Positions 37,374 to 46,811 of a DNA stretch of 64,000 nucleotides are shown piece after piece. Under the pieces are notes generated by a model. The model was not told where the DNA came from, did not search any database, and saw nothing but the letters and a program-made list of their open reading frames with translations. Position 1 is the first letter of the stretch. Each line of letters begins with the position of its first letter. The translations under genes were made by a program, and so were the position numbers. The stretch covers positions 1 through 64,000 of the forward strand of contig NZ_QKVL01000001.1 of assembly GCF_003231275.1 (NCBI RefSeq). The letters run 5' to 3'. The stretch is from Pseudomonas huaxiensis (GTDB lineage: Bacteria > Pseudomonadota > Gammaproteobacteria > Pseudomonadales > Pseudomonadaceae).

Positions 37374-37407
37374 AAAAAAAGGGGCTGAGTGATCAGCCCC
37401 CTTTTTT
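37374..37407. terminator. Bidirectional terminator between the Sel1 gene and speC
   Basis: A-tract, GGGGCTGA, short loop, TCAGCCCC, T-tract. It serves the converging genes on both strands. Just before it (37284-37372) lie GCTGCAAG/TTATAGCTTGC repeats like those after prfC. Confidence 0.88.
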
Positions 37408-37410
37408 GCA

Positions 37411-38574
37411 TTACAGGTAGAACGCTTTCAGCGGCGGGAAGCCGTTGAATTCGACGGCGCTGTAGCTGGTGGTGTAGGCACCGGTCGACAGCCAGTACAG
37501 ACGGTCACCGATCGCCAGGTTCAGCGGCAGGCCGTACTTGTAGTGTTCGTACATGATGTCGGCGCTGTCGCAGGTCGGGCCGGCGATAACCACTTCTTCC
37601 ATCTCGCCTTTCTTCTCGGTCCAGATCGGGAACTTGATGGACTCGTCCATGGTTTCGATCAGGCCGGAGAATTTGCCCACGTCGGTGTAAACCCAACGCT
37701 CGACGGCGGTACGCGATTTACGCGCAACCAGCACCACTTCACTGACCAGAATGCCGGCGTTGGCGATCAGCGAGCGGCCCGGCTCCAGGATGATTTCCGG
37801 CAGGTCGTCGCCAAAGTCTTCCTTGAGGAAGCGGATGATTTCCTCGGCGTAGGTTTCCAGGCTGTTGGTGCGGGTGATGTAGTTGGCCGGGAAGCCGCCA
37901 CCCATGTTGATCAGTTTCAGTTCGATGCCGTCTTCTTCTTTCAGACGCTCGAAGATCACTTTGACCTTGGCGATCGCCGCGTCCCAGACGCTGATGTCGC
38001 GCTGCTGCGAACCGACGTGGAACGACACACCGTAAGGCACCAGGCCCAGGTCGCGGGCGAGGATCAGCAGGTCCATGGCCATGTCGGTCTGGCAGCCGAA
38101 TTTACGCGACAGTGGCCAGTCGGCAGTGGTGGAGCCTTCGGTGAGGATGCGCACGTAGACTTTCGAGCCCGGCGCGGCCTTGGCGATGTTGCGCAGGTCG
38201 GCTTCGGAGTCGGTGGCATACAGACGCACGCCCTTCTCGTAGAAGTAGCGGATGTCCTTGGATTTCTTGATGGTGTTGCCGTAGCTGATACGGTCGGCGC
38301 TGACGCCGCGGTCCATCACTTTGTCCAGCTCGTAGATCGAGGCGATGTCGAAGCTCGAACCTTTCTCTTTCAGCAGGTCGATGATTTCGACCGCCGGGTT
38401 TGCTTTGACCGCGTAGTAGACCTTGGCGAACTCGAAGCCCGCGCGCAGGTCATCGTAGGCCTGGCTGATCATCTGGGTGTCGATGAGTACGAACGGGGTT
38501 TCTTGCTTGTCGGCGAACGCCTTCATTTTCTGGAAGGTTTCACGCGCGAAGTAGTCTTCGACTTGAATCGACAT
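37411..38574 (-). CDS. speC: Ornithine/lysine decarboxylase
   Basis: 387 residues from ATG 38574 with GGAG upstream. The frame is open to 38595 but the family starts at MSIQVEDYFARE. Fold type III PLP enzyme of the eukaryotic ODC type: PLP lysine K57 (YYAVKANP), H186 (FHVGSQ), EPGR 264-267, and the catalytic C335 in GPTCDSADIM. It makes putrescine (and possibly cadaverine). A long 5' leader precedes it. Confidence 0.94.
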   Translation of the reverse strand: MSIQVEDYFARETFQKMKAFADKQETPFVLIDTQMISQAYDDLRAGFEFAKVYYAVKANPAVEIIDLLKEKGSSFDIASIYELDKVMDRGVSADRISYGNTIKKSKDIRYFYEKGVRLYATDSEADLRNIAKAAPGSKVYVRILTEGSTTADWPLSRKFGCQTDMAMDLLILARDLGLVPYGVSFHVGSQQRDISVWDAAIAKVKVIFERLKEEDGIELKLINMGGGFPANYITRTNSLETYAEEIIRFLKEDFGDDLPEIILEPGRSLIANAGILVSEVVLVARKSRTAVERWVYTDVGKFSGLIETMDESIKFPIWTEKKGEMEEVVIAGPTCDSADIMYEHYKYGLPLNLAIGDRLYWLSTGAYTTSYSAVEFNGFPPLKAFYL

Positions 38575-39178
38575 GCTTGGGGACTCCATGGGCAAACTGA
38601 AAAAATAAGTGGCTGCAAACTGAACGCCCTCCGTATCCCCACTTTGGTTCGCCTACTTCCCAAGGCATGTCGCCGAAAGCAAAAAGGTCATCCGCGCGAT
38701 TGAAAGCTGCTGCGGGTGACCTTGCTGTCTCGTCGTCAGTACTTGAGCCGGATGGATCGTTTCCAGCATGGACGTTCGGCGCGAACTTTAGGACTTGAGG
38801 GGTTCAAGATCAACAAAAAATGTCGCGTTTTCGTACTGATCAGCCGCTCGTTGTCGACTTGTTTCCTTCATAACCGACTCAGGTGACAGCCAGATGTTCC
38901 GCTGGATCGTCCTTGCGTAAAAAATTGTGGAATAGGTGGCGATTTGCTGACTTCTCGGTAACTTCGTCATCTGGCGTTTTGATCGGCGAGTTTCGCTTCG
39001 AAATCACCTTTAAATGAAAAAACGACCGTTTGTCGTGTCGCTTCGTGGGTCTTATTTGAACGGCTCACTGTTCATATTTATGGCCACTTGAAAGGTGGGT
39101 ATTTCCGACAAAAAAAATTCCCGAATCACAGACAAAAAGCGCTTGGTCGGAAGCCCCTACACAGGATTTGCCGGGCTT
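38575..39178. other. Long intergenic region between speC and fecI
   Basis: About 600 bp without a supported gene. The left part is the speC leader, which contains a possible 38-codon minus-strand frame at 38653-38769 without a ribosome site. The centre and right are AT-rich with several short hairpins. A 60-codon minus frame at 38788-38970 has no family or ribosome site and I do not call it. Confidence 0.5.
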
Positions 39179-39197
39179 AATAAGAAACATTACTATT
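39179..39197 (+). promoter_or_regulatory. Degenerate Fur-like box before fecI
   Basis: AATAAGAAACATTACTATT fits about 14 of 19 positions of an AATGAGAATGATTATCATT-type Fur site, 40 bp before the chosen fecI start. It closely resembles the candidate box before piuC. Confidence 0.5.
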
Positions 39198-39236
39198 CGC
39201 GCACCCTTCCAACTGCCTGACGACGACCTTCCTATC

Positions 39237-39725
39237 GTGTCTCGACACAAAGGCTTCCTCGACCACTACCACGAGTTGATCGGCACCTGGACGCGCAAGT
39301 TGCGCAGTCGCCAGCAAGCCGAGGACCTCGCGCACGATGCGTTCGTGCGGGTACTGGAAAGCGAGCAGGACGCGGTGGCACAGCCGCGCGCCTATCTGCA
39401 CCAGACGGCGCGCAATATCGCGGTGGACGGTTACCGCCGCGAGGACCGCCGCCAATCCCTCGAACAGCAGGCCCTGGACCTGACCCCGCCGCTGACGGAT
39501 GACCCGGAGGCGTATATGAATGCGCTGCAGCTGGCCGACAGCGTCGAGCGGGCCCTGGCGGAGTTGCCGTTGAATTGCCGCAAGGTCTTCGTCTGGCAGA
39601 AGCTCGAAGGGCTGACTCAGGCAGAGATCGCCGAGCGCATGGGATTGACCAAGAACATGGTCGAAAAGTATATGATCCGCACGCTTCGCCATCTGCGCGA
39701 GCACTTGGATGTGTCGAAGAGATGA
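39237..39725 (+). CDS. fecI: ECF sigma factor, FecI type
   Basis: 162 residues from GTG 39237. The frame is open to a TTG at 39168, but that would place codons across the Fur-like box. The start therefore remains uncertain. Region 2 is visible in RQQAEDLAHDAFVRVLE and ARNIAVDGYRRE, and region 4 in ELPLNCRKVFVWQKLEGLTQAEIAERMGLTKNMVEKYM. FecI-like factors direct transcription of the linked receptor when FecR signals. Overlaps fecR by 4 bp (ATGA). Confidence 0.9.
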   Translation: MSRHKGFLDHYHELIGTWTRKLRSRQQAEDLAHDAFVRVLESEQDAVAQPRAYLHQTARNIAVDGYRREDRRQSLEQQALDLTPPLTDDPEAYMNALQLADSVERALAELPLNCRKVFVWQKLEGLTQAEIAERMGLTKNMVEKYMIRTLRHLREHLDVSKR

Positions 39726-40708
39726 GTCAGGCGAATGTATTCATGAATCAGGGCCACAGCCCACAAGAGGCCGCGCGCGAGCAGGCGGCCGAATGGTTCG
39801 CCCGCGTCCAGGACGCGCCGCTGTCGTCCGAGCAGCAGGCGTGTTTCGATGCCTGGCTGGCGCAGGATCCCCTTCACCGCGACGAATACGACCAGCTCGG
39901 CCAGCTCTGGCAGGCGGCTGACCTGTTGCCGCGTGCGCGCCTCGAAGCGCTGTGTGTCGAAGACCGGGTCAGCACCTTGCCGCGTCGGCGTTTCGTCCAG
40001 CAAGCGCTCGCTGCCAGTGTGCTGGCGACGGCGGTGGGCCTGGGCTGGTTCGGCTGGCAGCAGCACAATCTCAATTACCATGAGCACTTGCAGACCGGCC
40101 TCGGTGAGCGCCGCCAGGTAGAACTGCCGGACGGCTCGCACCTGGAGATCAATGGTCGCACCCGCCTGGACGTGCGCTTCAGCGCCGGGCAGCGCGACAT
40201 CCGCCTGGAACAGGGCGAGGTGATGTTCAGCGTGGCCCACGACAGCAGCCGGCCCTTTGTGGTCGATGCCGGCCATGGCACGGTCACCGTTACCGGGACG
40301 CGCTTCGATGTGCGCCGCGATCCCGGGCAAACCCGCGTCGCGGTGGAGCAGGGCTCGGTGCGGGTGCAGGGCCAGGGCGAGTCGAAGGCGCTGCTCAGCG
40401 CCGGGCTCGGGGCGCATATCGATGCTTCGGGCGCGGTGGCTGCTCCTTATAAGGTGGATGCTGCGGCACTCACCGCCTGGCGGTCCGGCAAGCTGGTGTT
40501 CACCGATGCCTCGCTGGCGCAGGTGGCGGAAGAAGTCTCGCGCTATCGCGAGCAGCCCCTGAAAGTGGCGCCGAAAGTCGCCGCCCTGCGCCTGAGCAGC
40601 ACCTTCCGAATTGATGACACGGATGCTCTGCTACGAGCCTTGCCGAGCATCCTGCCGGTCACCGTGGTGGCCCATGCTGATGGCTCCCACGAAATAATTT
40701 CAAAATAG
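39722..40708 (+). CDS. fecR: FecR-type anti-sigma/signal transducer
   Basis: 328 residues. The N-terminal DUF4880 region (AREQAAEWFARVQDAPLSSEQQACFDAWLAQDPLHRDEYDQL, residues about 18-60) is followed by one membrane helix (about 98-118) and the periplasmic FecR domain (ERRQVELPDGSHLEINGRTRLDVRFS, VTGTRFDVRRD). A C-terminal STN-like end (FTDASLAQVAEEVSRY) contacts the receptor. It relays ligand-bound receptor status to FecI. Confidence 0.93.
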   Translation: MSQANVFMNQGHSPQEAAREQAAEWFARVQDAPLSSEQQACFDAWLAQDPLHRDEYDQLGQLWQAADLLPRARLEALCVEDRVSTLPRRRFVQQALAASVLATAVGLGWFGWQQHNLNYHEHLQTGLGERRQVELPDGSHLEINGRTRLDVRFSAGQRDIRLEQGEVMFSVAHDSSRPFVVDAGHGTVTVTGTRFDVRRDPGQTRVAVEQGSVRVQGQGESKALLSAGLGAHIDASGAVAAPYKVDAAALTAWRSGKLVFTDASLAQVAEEVSRYREQPLKVAPKVAALRLSSTFRIDDTDALLRALPSILPVTVVAHADGSHEIISK

Positions 40709-40817
40709 ATTCAGGTATTTTCCGAGTTGTTCGTCTTCCTGCCCGACTTGTAACTGCCAAGCATTTCCATTCGCAACGGCAGTTGATCCCGATCCTCCCT
40801 CAGGACTTCTCGAAGAC

Positions 40818-43265
40818 GTGAACAACAACAAGCTTTCTCCGCGCTCCGCCAGCCGTTCGCGCTGGTTGCCTCTGGCCCTGGCGTTGGCGGTCAGTGCCGG
40901 TATCGGCAACAGCTACGCTGACTCGGCCCCCACCAGCATCCAGATCCAGGCCCAGTCGCTGGCCACGGCGCTGAACCAGTTGGGCCAGCAGACGTCGCTG
41001 CAGTTGTTCTTCAGCCCCGCGCTGGTCGCTGGCAAGCAGGCGCCGGCTGTGTCCGGCAAGCTGTCGCCGGAGCAGGCGCTGCAAGCGTTGCTGCAAGGCA
41101 GCGGGCTGACCTACGAGATTTCCCAGGGCACCGTGGTGCTGCATCCGGCACAGGGCGACAGCCAGGCCGCCAACGGCACGCTGGAACTGGCGCCCACCGA
41201 CATCACCATGGTCGGCGACTGGCTCGGCGATGCGCAGCAAACGGTGGTGCAGAATCATCCGGGCGCGCGCACCGTGGTGCGCCGCGAAGCGATGGTCGAG
41301 CAGGGCGCGATGAATGTGCGAGACGTGCTCAAGGGCATTCCCGGCGTACAAGTGCAGGATTCCAACGGCACCGGCGGCAGCGACCTGTCGCTCAACGTCG
41401 GCGTGCGTGGCCTGACCTCGCGTCTGTCGCCACGCTCCACGGTGCTGATCGACGGCATTCCGGCGGCGTTCGCGCCCTATGGTCAGCCGCAACTGTCGAT
41501 GGCACCGATTTCCTCCGGCAACCTCGACAGCATCGACGTGGTGCGCGGCGCCGGTTCCGTGCGCTACGGGCCGCAGAACGTTGGCGGGGTGATCAACTTC
41601 GTCACCCGTGCGATTCCCGAGAAGGCCACCGGTGAAATCGGCACCACCCTGGAAACTTCCCGCCATGGCGGCTGGAAGCACATCGAGTCGGCGTTCATCG
41701 GCGGTACCGCCGACAACGGCCTGGGCGCTGCGCTGCTGTATTCCGGGGTCAACGGCAATGGCTACCGCAGCAGCAACAACGACAACGATATCGACGACGT
41801 GCTGCTCAAGACCCACTGGGCGCTGACCGACCAGGACGAACTGTCGCTGAACTTCCACTACTACGACGGCAAGGCCGACATGCCTGGTGGTTTGACCCAG
41901 GCCCAGTTCGACGCCGACCCGTACCAGTCCGACCGCGACTACGACAACTTCAGCGGCCGGCGCAAAGATGTCTCGCTCAAGTACCTGCGGCAGATCGACG
42001 ACGTCACCCAGTTCGAAGTGCTGACCTACTACACCGACAGCTTCCGCGGCAGCACCATCGCCGCCCGCGACCAGAAAACCCTCAGTTCCTACCCGCGTAG
42101 CTACCGTACTTTCGCGATCGAGCCGCGGGTTTCGCGGATCTTCTTCAGTGGCCCGGCCACCCAGGAAGTCAGCGTTGGTTATCGCTACCTGAAAGAAGCC
42201 ATGCACGAGCAGTCCAGCCGCCTGGCGCTGATCAATAACGTCCCGACCGTGACGCCGACCTCCGACGGCCATGTGTTCCAGGACCGCACCGGCGGTACCG
42301 AGGCCAGCGCCTACTACATCGATGACAAGATCGATATCGGCAACTGGACCATCACCCCGGGCGTGCGCTTCGAGCACATCAATACCGACTGGAAAGACCG
42401 CGCCGTGCGCGGCACCAACGGCGTACCGGTGCAGGCCAAGAGCCGCAGCGTGACCAGCAACGAGCCGTTGCCGGCGCTGAGCGTGATGTATCACCTGTCC
42501 GATGCCTGGAAGCTTTTCGCCAACTACGAGACTTCGTTCGGCAGCCTGCAGTACTTCCAGCTCGGCCAGGGCGGCAACGGCGACCAGACCGCCAACGGCC
42601 TGGAAGCGGAAAAGGCCAAGACCTACGAGATCGGCACCCGCTATGACAATGGCGAGTGGGGCGGCGAACTGACGGCGTTCTACATCGACTTCGACGACGA
42701 GCTGCAATACATCAGCAACGACATCGGCTGGACCAACCTCGGCGCGACCAAGCACCAAGGGATCGAAGCGTCGGTGCATTACGACCTGTCGGGGCTCGAC
42801 CCACGCCTGGATGGCCTGAGCGCCAATGCCGGGTTCACTTACACCCGCGCGACTTATGAAGGTGAGATTCCCGGCTTCAAGGGCCGTGACCTGCCGTTCT
42901 ACTCGCGTCAGGTGGTCAATGCCGGGCTGCGTTACCAGGTGGACCGCTGGACCTGGAACCTGGACGCCTTCGCCCAATCGAAACAGCGCGCACCGGGCAC
43001 CGGCATGAACGCCGACGGCAGCTTCAACGGCAACTACATCACCGAGCCGAGCGCCGATGGCCAGTACGGCAATATCCCGGGTTATGTGACCTGGAGCGCG
43101 CGGGGCGGGTATGAGTTCGGCAAGGACCTGTCGAACCTGAAACTGGGGGCGGGGGTGAAGAACATCTTCGACAAGCAGTACTACACCCGGTCGAGCGACA
43201 ACAACTCGGGGATCTATCTGGGTGAGCCGCGGACGTTTTATGTGCAGGCCAGTGTAGGGTTCTGA
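40818..43265 (+). CDS. fecA: Ferric citrate-type TonB-dependent receptor with signalling domain
   Basis: 815 residues from GTG 40818. A signal peptide (to about SYA) leads into an STN signalling domain (residues about 45-105, IQIQAQSLATALNQLGQQ). Then comes the motif TMVGDWLGDA, a plug with RDVLKGIPGVQVQDSNGTG and STVLIDGIPAAFAPYGQPQLS, and a barrel ending YVQASVGF. The plug sequence is strikingly FecA-like (VVGDWLGDA, FAPYGQPQLS, RYGPQNVGGVINFVTRAIP), so ferric dicitrate is the likely ligand. The gene follows fecI-fecR, with its own 109-bp leader. Confidence 0.92.
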   Translation: MNNNKLSPRSASRSRWLPLALALAVSAGIGNSYADSAPTSIQIQAQSLATALNQLGQQTSLQLFFSPALVAGKQAPAVSGKLSPEQALQALLQGSGLTYEISQGTVVLHPAQGDSQAANGTLELAPTDITMVGDWLGDAQQTVVQNHPGARTVVRREAMVEQGAMNVRDVLKGIPGVQVQDSNGTGGSDLSLNVGVRGLTSRLSPRSTVLIDGIPAAFAPYGQPQLSMAPISSGNLDSIDVVRGAGSVRYGPQNVGGVINFVTRAIPEKATGEIGTTLETSRHGGWKHIESAFIGGTADNGLGAALLYSGVNGNGYRSSNNDNDIDDVLLKTHWALTDQDELSLNFHYYDGKADMPGGLTQAQFDADPYQSDRDYDNFSGRRKDVSLKYLRQIDDVTQFEVLTYYTDSFRGSTIAARDQKTLSSYPRSYRTFAIEPRVSRIFFSGPATQEVSVGYRYLKEAMHEQSSRLALINNVPTVTPTSDGHVFQDRTGGTEASAYYIDDKIDIGNWTITPGVRFEHINTDWKDRAVRGTNGVPVQAKSRSVTSNEPLPALSVMYHLSDAWKLFANYETSFGSLQYFQLGQGGNGDQTANGLEAEKAKTYEIGTRYDNGEWGGELTAFYIDFDDELQYISNDIGWTNLGATKHQGIEASVHYDLSGLDPRLDGLSANAGFTYTRATYEGEIPGFKGRDLPFYSRQVVNAGLRYQVDRWTWNLDAFAQSKQRAPGTGMNADGSFNGNYITEPSADGQYGNIPGYVTWSARGGYEFGKDLSNLKLGAGVKNIFDKQYYTRSSDNNSGIYLGEPRTFYVQASVGF

Positions 43266-43282
43266 TTTTCAGGTTGGCCTTT

Positions 43283-43367
43283 AGGGCCTCATCGCTGGCA
43301 AGCCAGCTCCCACAGTGTCCGTGGCGACACTGAACCCTGTGGGAGCTGGCTTGCCAGCGAAAGGGCC
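43283..43367. repeat. Inverted REP pair
   Basis: CATCGCTGGCAAGCCAGCTC on the left and the reverse complement GAGCTGGCTTGCCAGCGA on the right. The loop contains its own GTGTC/GACAC stem. It lies between the converging fecA and opuCA genes. Confidence 0.88.
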
Positions 43368-43374
43368 CCAAGCT

Positions 43375-44529
43375 TTAAACCACAGCCTCAGCCGGCGACA
43401 CAATGCTGGTCTTCCCACCTCGCGACCGGCCCGAACTCAGGTACGCCGCAATCGACTCCTGCGTCACTTCCCCCAGGAACACCTGATCGCCATCCAGCAC
43501 CGGCAACCACGCCCGGTTGAACTCGTACATCCGCGACAACAGGATGCGCAAATGCTCGTCATGCGCCGCAGTGGCGTTGAACGGGCGCAGGAAGTCGGCG
43601 CACGTCCCTTGCTGGCGATGCAGGTCGCGCCGGCGCACATAACCCAGCGCGCGGTTGTCCTGATCGGTCACCACCACGTACTTGCGGTCATGCTCATCCA
43701 TCAGTTCCAGCGCATCGGCGACGACCATCTCCGGGCTGGCCGACGGGGCGTTGTCCGCCGCGTCTTCGGCGCGCACCAGCAGCAGGCGCTTGAGGGTGCT
43801 GTCCTGGCCGACGAAGTTGCTGACGAACTCGTCCGCCGGGTGCGCCAGCAGGGTGTCCGGGTGATCCAGTTGCACCAGCTTGCCGGCACGGAAGATCGCG
43901 ATCTTGTCACCCAGCTTGATCGCTTCGTCGATGTCGTGGCTGACCATGATCACGGTCTTGTTCAGCGCCCGCTGCATCTCGAAGAATTCGTTCTGGATCA
44001 TCTCGCGGTTGATCGGGTCGACCGCGCCGAACGGCTCGTCCATCAGCAGCAGCGGTGCTTCGGCAGCCAGCGCGCGGATCACGCCGATCCGCTGTTGCTG
44101 ACCACCGGACAGCTCACGCGGGTAGCGCTGCAGATATTGCTTGGGCTCCAGGCGGATCATGCTCATCAGTTCGCGGGCGCGGTCGTGGCATTTCTGCTTG
44201 TCCCAGCCGAGCAGGCGCGGGACCACGGTGATGTTTTCTTCGATGGTCATGTTGGGGAACAGACCGATCTGCTGGATCACGTAGCCGATGCGCCGGCGCA
44301 GGGTTACTTCGTCGAGGCCGGTGGTGTCTTCGCCATTGATCAGCACCTTGCCCGAGGTGGGCTCGATCAGGCGGTTGATCATTTTCAGCGTGGTGCTCTT
44401 GCCGCAACCGGACGGGCCGAGGAAGACGCAGATCTCGCCTTCGTTGACGGTCAGGCTGACCGAGTCGACCGCCTTGACCTCCTTGCCGTTGCTTTGGAAG
44501 GTTTTCGAGAGGTTCTGGAGTTCGATCAT
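43375..44529 (-). CDS. opuCA: Osmoprotectant ABC transporter ATP-binding protein
   Basis: 384 residues. Walker A GPSGCGKST (38-46), signature LSGGQ (140-144), Walker B LLLMDEP (160-166) and a switch histidine in MVSHDIDEA. The C-terminal third carries a CBS-domain pair (ADALELMDEHDRKYVVV, RAWLPVLDGDQVFLGEV), which in this family senses ionic strength. It powers uptake of glycine betaine, choline or carnitine. It is the last gene of a four-gene minus-strand operon, overlapping opuCB by 4 bp. Confidence 0.93.
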   Translation of the reverse strand: MIELQNLSKTFQSNGKEVKAVDSVSLTVNEGEICVFLGPSGCGKSTTLKMINRLIEPTSGKVLINGEDTTGLDEVTLRRRIGYVIQQIGLFPNMTIEENITVVPRLLGWDKQKCHDRARELMSMIRLEPKQYLQRYPRELSGGQQQRIGVIRALAAEAPLLLMDEPFGAVDPINREMIQNEFFEMQRALNKTVIMVSHDIDEAIKLGDKIAIFRAGKLVQLDHPDTLLAHPADEFVSNFVGQDSTLKRLLLVRAEDAADNAPSASPEMVVADALELMDEHDRKYVVVTDQDNRALGYVRRRDLHRQQGTCADFLRPFNATAAHDEHLRILLSRMYEFNRAWLPVLDGDQVFLGEVTQESIAAYLSSGRSRGGKTSIVSPAEAVV

Positions 44530-45179
44530 TTGAGCAGTCCTTCTGGAGTCAGCGAGCGTTGCAGGGCTTGCAGCAGCAGGTCGGCGGCGATGGCCAGGAG
44601 GCTCACCAGCACGGCACCGACCAGCAGCATCGACATGTCGCTGCGGCTGATGGAGGTCAGGATAAGTACGCCAAGGCCACCGGCACCGATGGTCGCGGCG
44701 ATGGTCATGACGCCGATGTTCATCACCACGGCGGTACGCACGCCGGCGAGGATCACCGGCACGGCGATCGGCAACTCGACCATGCGCAGGCGCTGGCCGA
44801 AGGTCATGCCGATGCCACGGGCGGCTTCACGGATGCCCGGCTCGACGCTGGTCAGGGCCAGGTAGGTGTTGCGCATGATGGGCAGCAGTGAATAAAGGAA
44901 CACCGCGGTGATCGCCGGCAGCGGGCCAAGGCCCTGGCCGAACTTGGAGTAGAACGGCAGCAGCAGGCCGAACAGGGCGATCGACGGCACGGTCAGCAGC
45001 ACCGTGGCGCTGGCCTGCAGCGGGCCGGCGAGGGCCGGGAAGCGGGTCATCAGAATGCCCAGCGGCACGCCGACGACAATCGCCAGGGTGACGGCGATGC
45101 CCACCAGGGTTATGTGCTGGCCAGTCAGTTGCAGCACTTGCGCCCAGTCCAGATGGGCAAAGGTATCCAGCAGGCTCAT
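44526..45179 (-). CDS. opuCB: Osmoprotectant ABC transporter permease
   Basis: 217 residues, about six membrane helices. The permease EAA-like loop EPGIREAARGIGMTFGQRLRMVELPIAVP lies near residues 112-140. Partner of opuCD, and coupled by 4-bp overlaps to opuCA and opuCC. Confidence 0.92.
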   Translation of the reverse strand: MSLLDTFAHLDWAQVLQLTGQHITLVGIAVTLAIVVGVPLGILMTRFPALAGPLQASATVLLTVPSIALFGLLLPFYSKFGQGLGPLPAITAVFLYSLLPIMRNTYLALTSVEPGIREAARGIGMTFGQRLRMVELPIAVPVILAGVRTAVVMNIGVMTIAATIGAGGLGVLILTSISRSDMSMLLVGAVLVSLLAIAADLLLQALQRSLTPEGLLK

Positions 45180-46084
45180 TGCGCACCTCCTTGCAGTGGA
45201 TGCTGGCTGAGGAACTCGTCAGCGACCTTGCCCGGGCTCTGGTGCTCGACATCGACCTTGGCGTTGAGCTGGCGCATGGTCTCGTCGTCCAGTTGTTCTG
45301 CCAGCGGCTTGAGCAGTTCGGCCAGTTGCGGGTGGGCGTCGAGCAGTTCTTTGCGTACCACGGGCGCGGCGGTGTAGTCGGGGAAGTAGTGGCGATCGTC
45401 TTCCAGCAGCTTGAGGTCGAAGGCGCTCAGGCGTCCGTCGGTGGTGTAGACCAGGCCGGTGAACACCTGGCCGTTACGCAGGGCGGTGTAGACCAGGCCA
45501 GCATCCATCTGGCGGATGTCCTTGCGGGTGAATTGCAGGTCGTAGGTTTCGGTCAGGCCGGCGAGGCCGTCGGGGCGGTTGGCGAATTCGGTGTCGAGCG
45601 CCAGCACGTGGGTCTGCTTCGGCTCATCGCGCAGCACCTGGTTCAACTGGCTGATGCTGTTCACCTGCGGGTACTGCTCGGCAATGTTGCGCGGCAGGGC
45701 CAGGGCGTAGGTGTTGCTGAAGCGCGATGGTGCGAGCCAGATCAGGCCCTTCTTCGCGTCCAGCTCCTTGACCCGGGCGTAGGTGGCTTCGGCGTTCGGC
45801 ATGCGTTCGTCGATGTGGTTGTAGGACACCAGCGACACGCCGGTGTATTCCCAGACCATGTCCAGTTGGCCGCTTTCCTGGGCGCTGCGCGCCAGGTTAC
45901 TACCCAGCCCGCCGGTGATGCGCACCTCGAAGCCGTGCTGGCGCAGGTAGCGGGCGGTGAGTTCGGCGAGCACGGTCTGCTCGGTGAAGACCCGCGCGCC
46001 GATGCGGATCAAGGGTTTTTCGGCGGCATGGGCAAATCCTGCGAACAGCAGGGCCGCGCCCAGCAGCAAGGCGATTCTTTTCAT
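45176..46084 (-). CDS. opuCC: Osmoprotectant-binding periplasmic protein
   Basis: 302 residues. The signal peptide ends near FAHAA. The mature protein belongs to the OpuAC/ProX-like fold: RIGARVFTEQTVLAEL, GLGSNLARSAQESGQLDMVWEYTGVSL, and aromatic residues typical of a quaternary-amine cage. It captures betaine-type solutes for OpuCB/CD. No lipobox, so it is free in the periplasm. Confidence 0.92.
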   Translation of the reverse strand: MKRIALLLGAALLFAGFAHAAEKPLIRIGARVFTEQTVLAELTARYLRQHGFEVRITGGLGSNLARSAQESGQLDMVWEYTGVSLVSYNHIDERMPNAEATYARVKELDAKKGLIWLAPSRFSNTYALALPRNIAEQYPQVNSISQLNQVLRDEPKQTHVLALDTEFANRPDGLAGLTETYDLQFTRKDIRQMDAGLVYTALRNGQVFTGLVYTTDGRLSAFDLKLLEDDRHYFPDYTAAPVVRKELLDAHPQLAELLKPLAEQLDDETMRQLNAKVDVEHQSPGKVADEFLSQHPLQGGAQ

Positions 46085-46097
46085 CGGGGTCCCTCGG

Positions 46098-46811
46098 TCA
46101 GTGAGTCAGGCCGCGTTCCAGCCAGCGGCGGCTGCACTGGCTGACCAGCGCGTCGAGCAGCAGTGCCAGGGCCGCGGTGCAGGCGGCGCCGAGTAGCAAT
46201 TGCGGCTGATTGTTCAGGGCGATGCCGGGGAAGATCAGGCTGCCCAGGCTGTTGGCGCCGATCAGGAACGACAGCGGTGCAGTGCCGACGTTGATCGCCA
46301 GGGCCACCCGCACACCACCGACGATGATCGGCACGGCGTTGGGCAGCTCGACCTTGAACAGCGACTGACGCGGGGTCATGCCGATGCCGGTGGCGGCTTC
46401 CTTGAGCGAGGCGGGAACGTTTTTCAGGCCTTCGTAGGTGTTGCGCACGATGGGCAACAACGAGGCGAGGAACAGCGCGAAGATCGCGGGGCCGGCGCCG
46501 ATGCCGAGGATACTCAGGGCGATGGCGAGAACGGCGAGGGGCGGAACGGTGTTGCCAATGTTGAAGATCTGCATGAAGCGTTCGGCGCGGTCGACCCGGT
46601 GTGGTCGACTCAGGGCAATGCCGGCGGGGATACCCACGGCCAACGCCGCCACCATCGACAGCAGCACCAGCATCAGGTGCGCCTGCAGGTAGAACCAGAG
46701 ATCGGCGCGGTAGTGCGCGATCGTATCGATGCCGATCCAGTGGATCAGCAGGGCCAGGATGACGAGCGCGGCGGCCCATCCCATCAGCCCCTTGCCATAG
46801 CGTTTAGCCAC
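46098..46811 (-). CDS. opuCD: Osmoprotectant ABC transporter permease
   Basis: 237 residues from GTG 46811, chosen because AAGGAG lies 7 bases upstream. The open frame continues to 46979 but that extension is low-complexity and not part of the family. Six helices, with the loop NVPASLKEAATGIGMTPRQSLFKVELPNAVP near residue 135. It is the first gene of the operon. Confidence 0.9.
   Translation of the reverse strand: MAKRYGKGLMGWAAALVILALLIHWIGIDTIAHYRADLWFYLQAHLMLVLLSMVAALAVGIPAGIALSRPHRVDRAERFMQIFNIGNTVPPLAVLAIALSILGIGAGPAIFALFLASLLPIVRNTYEGLKNVPASLKEAATGIGMTPRQSLFKVELPNAVPIIVGGVRVALAINVGTAPLSFLIGANSLGSLIFPGIALNNQPQLLLGAACTAALALLLDALVSQCSRRWLERGLTH

Noticed and set aside
39168..39236. Longer FecI start at TTG 39168
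   Set aside because: It would translate through the Fur-like box and has no ribosome site. The extra residues do not look like the family N-terminus.
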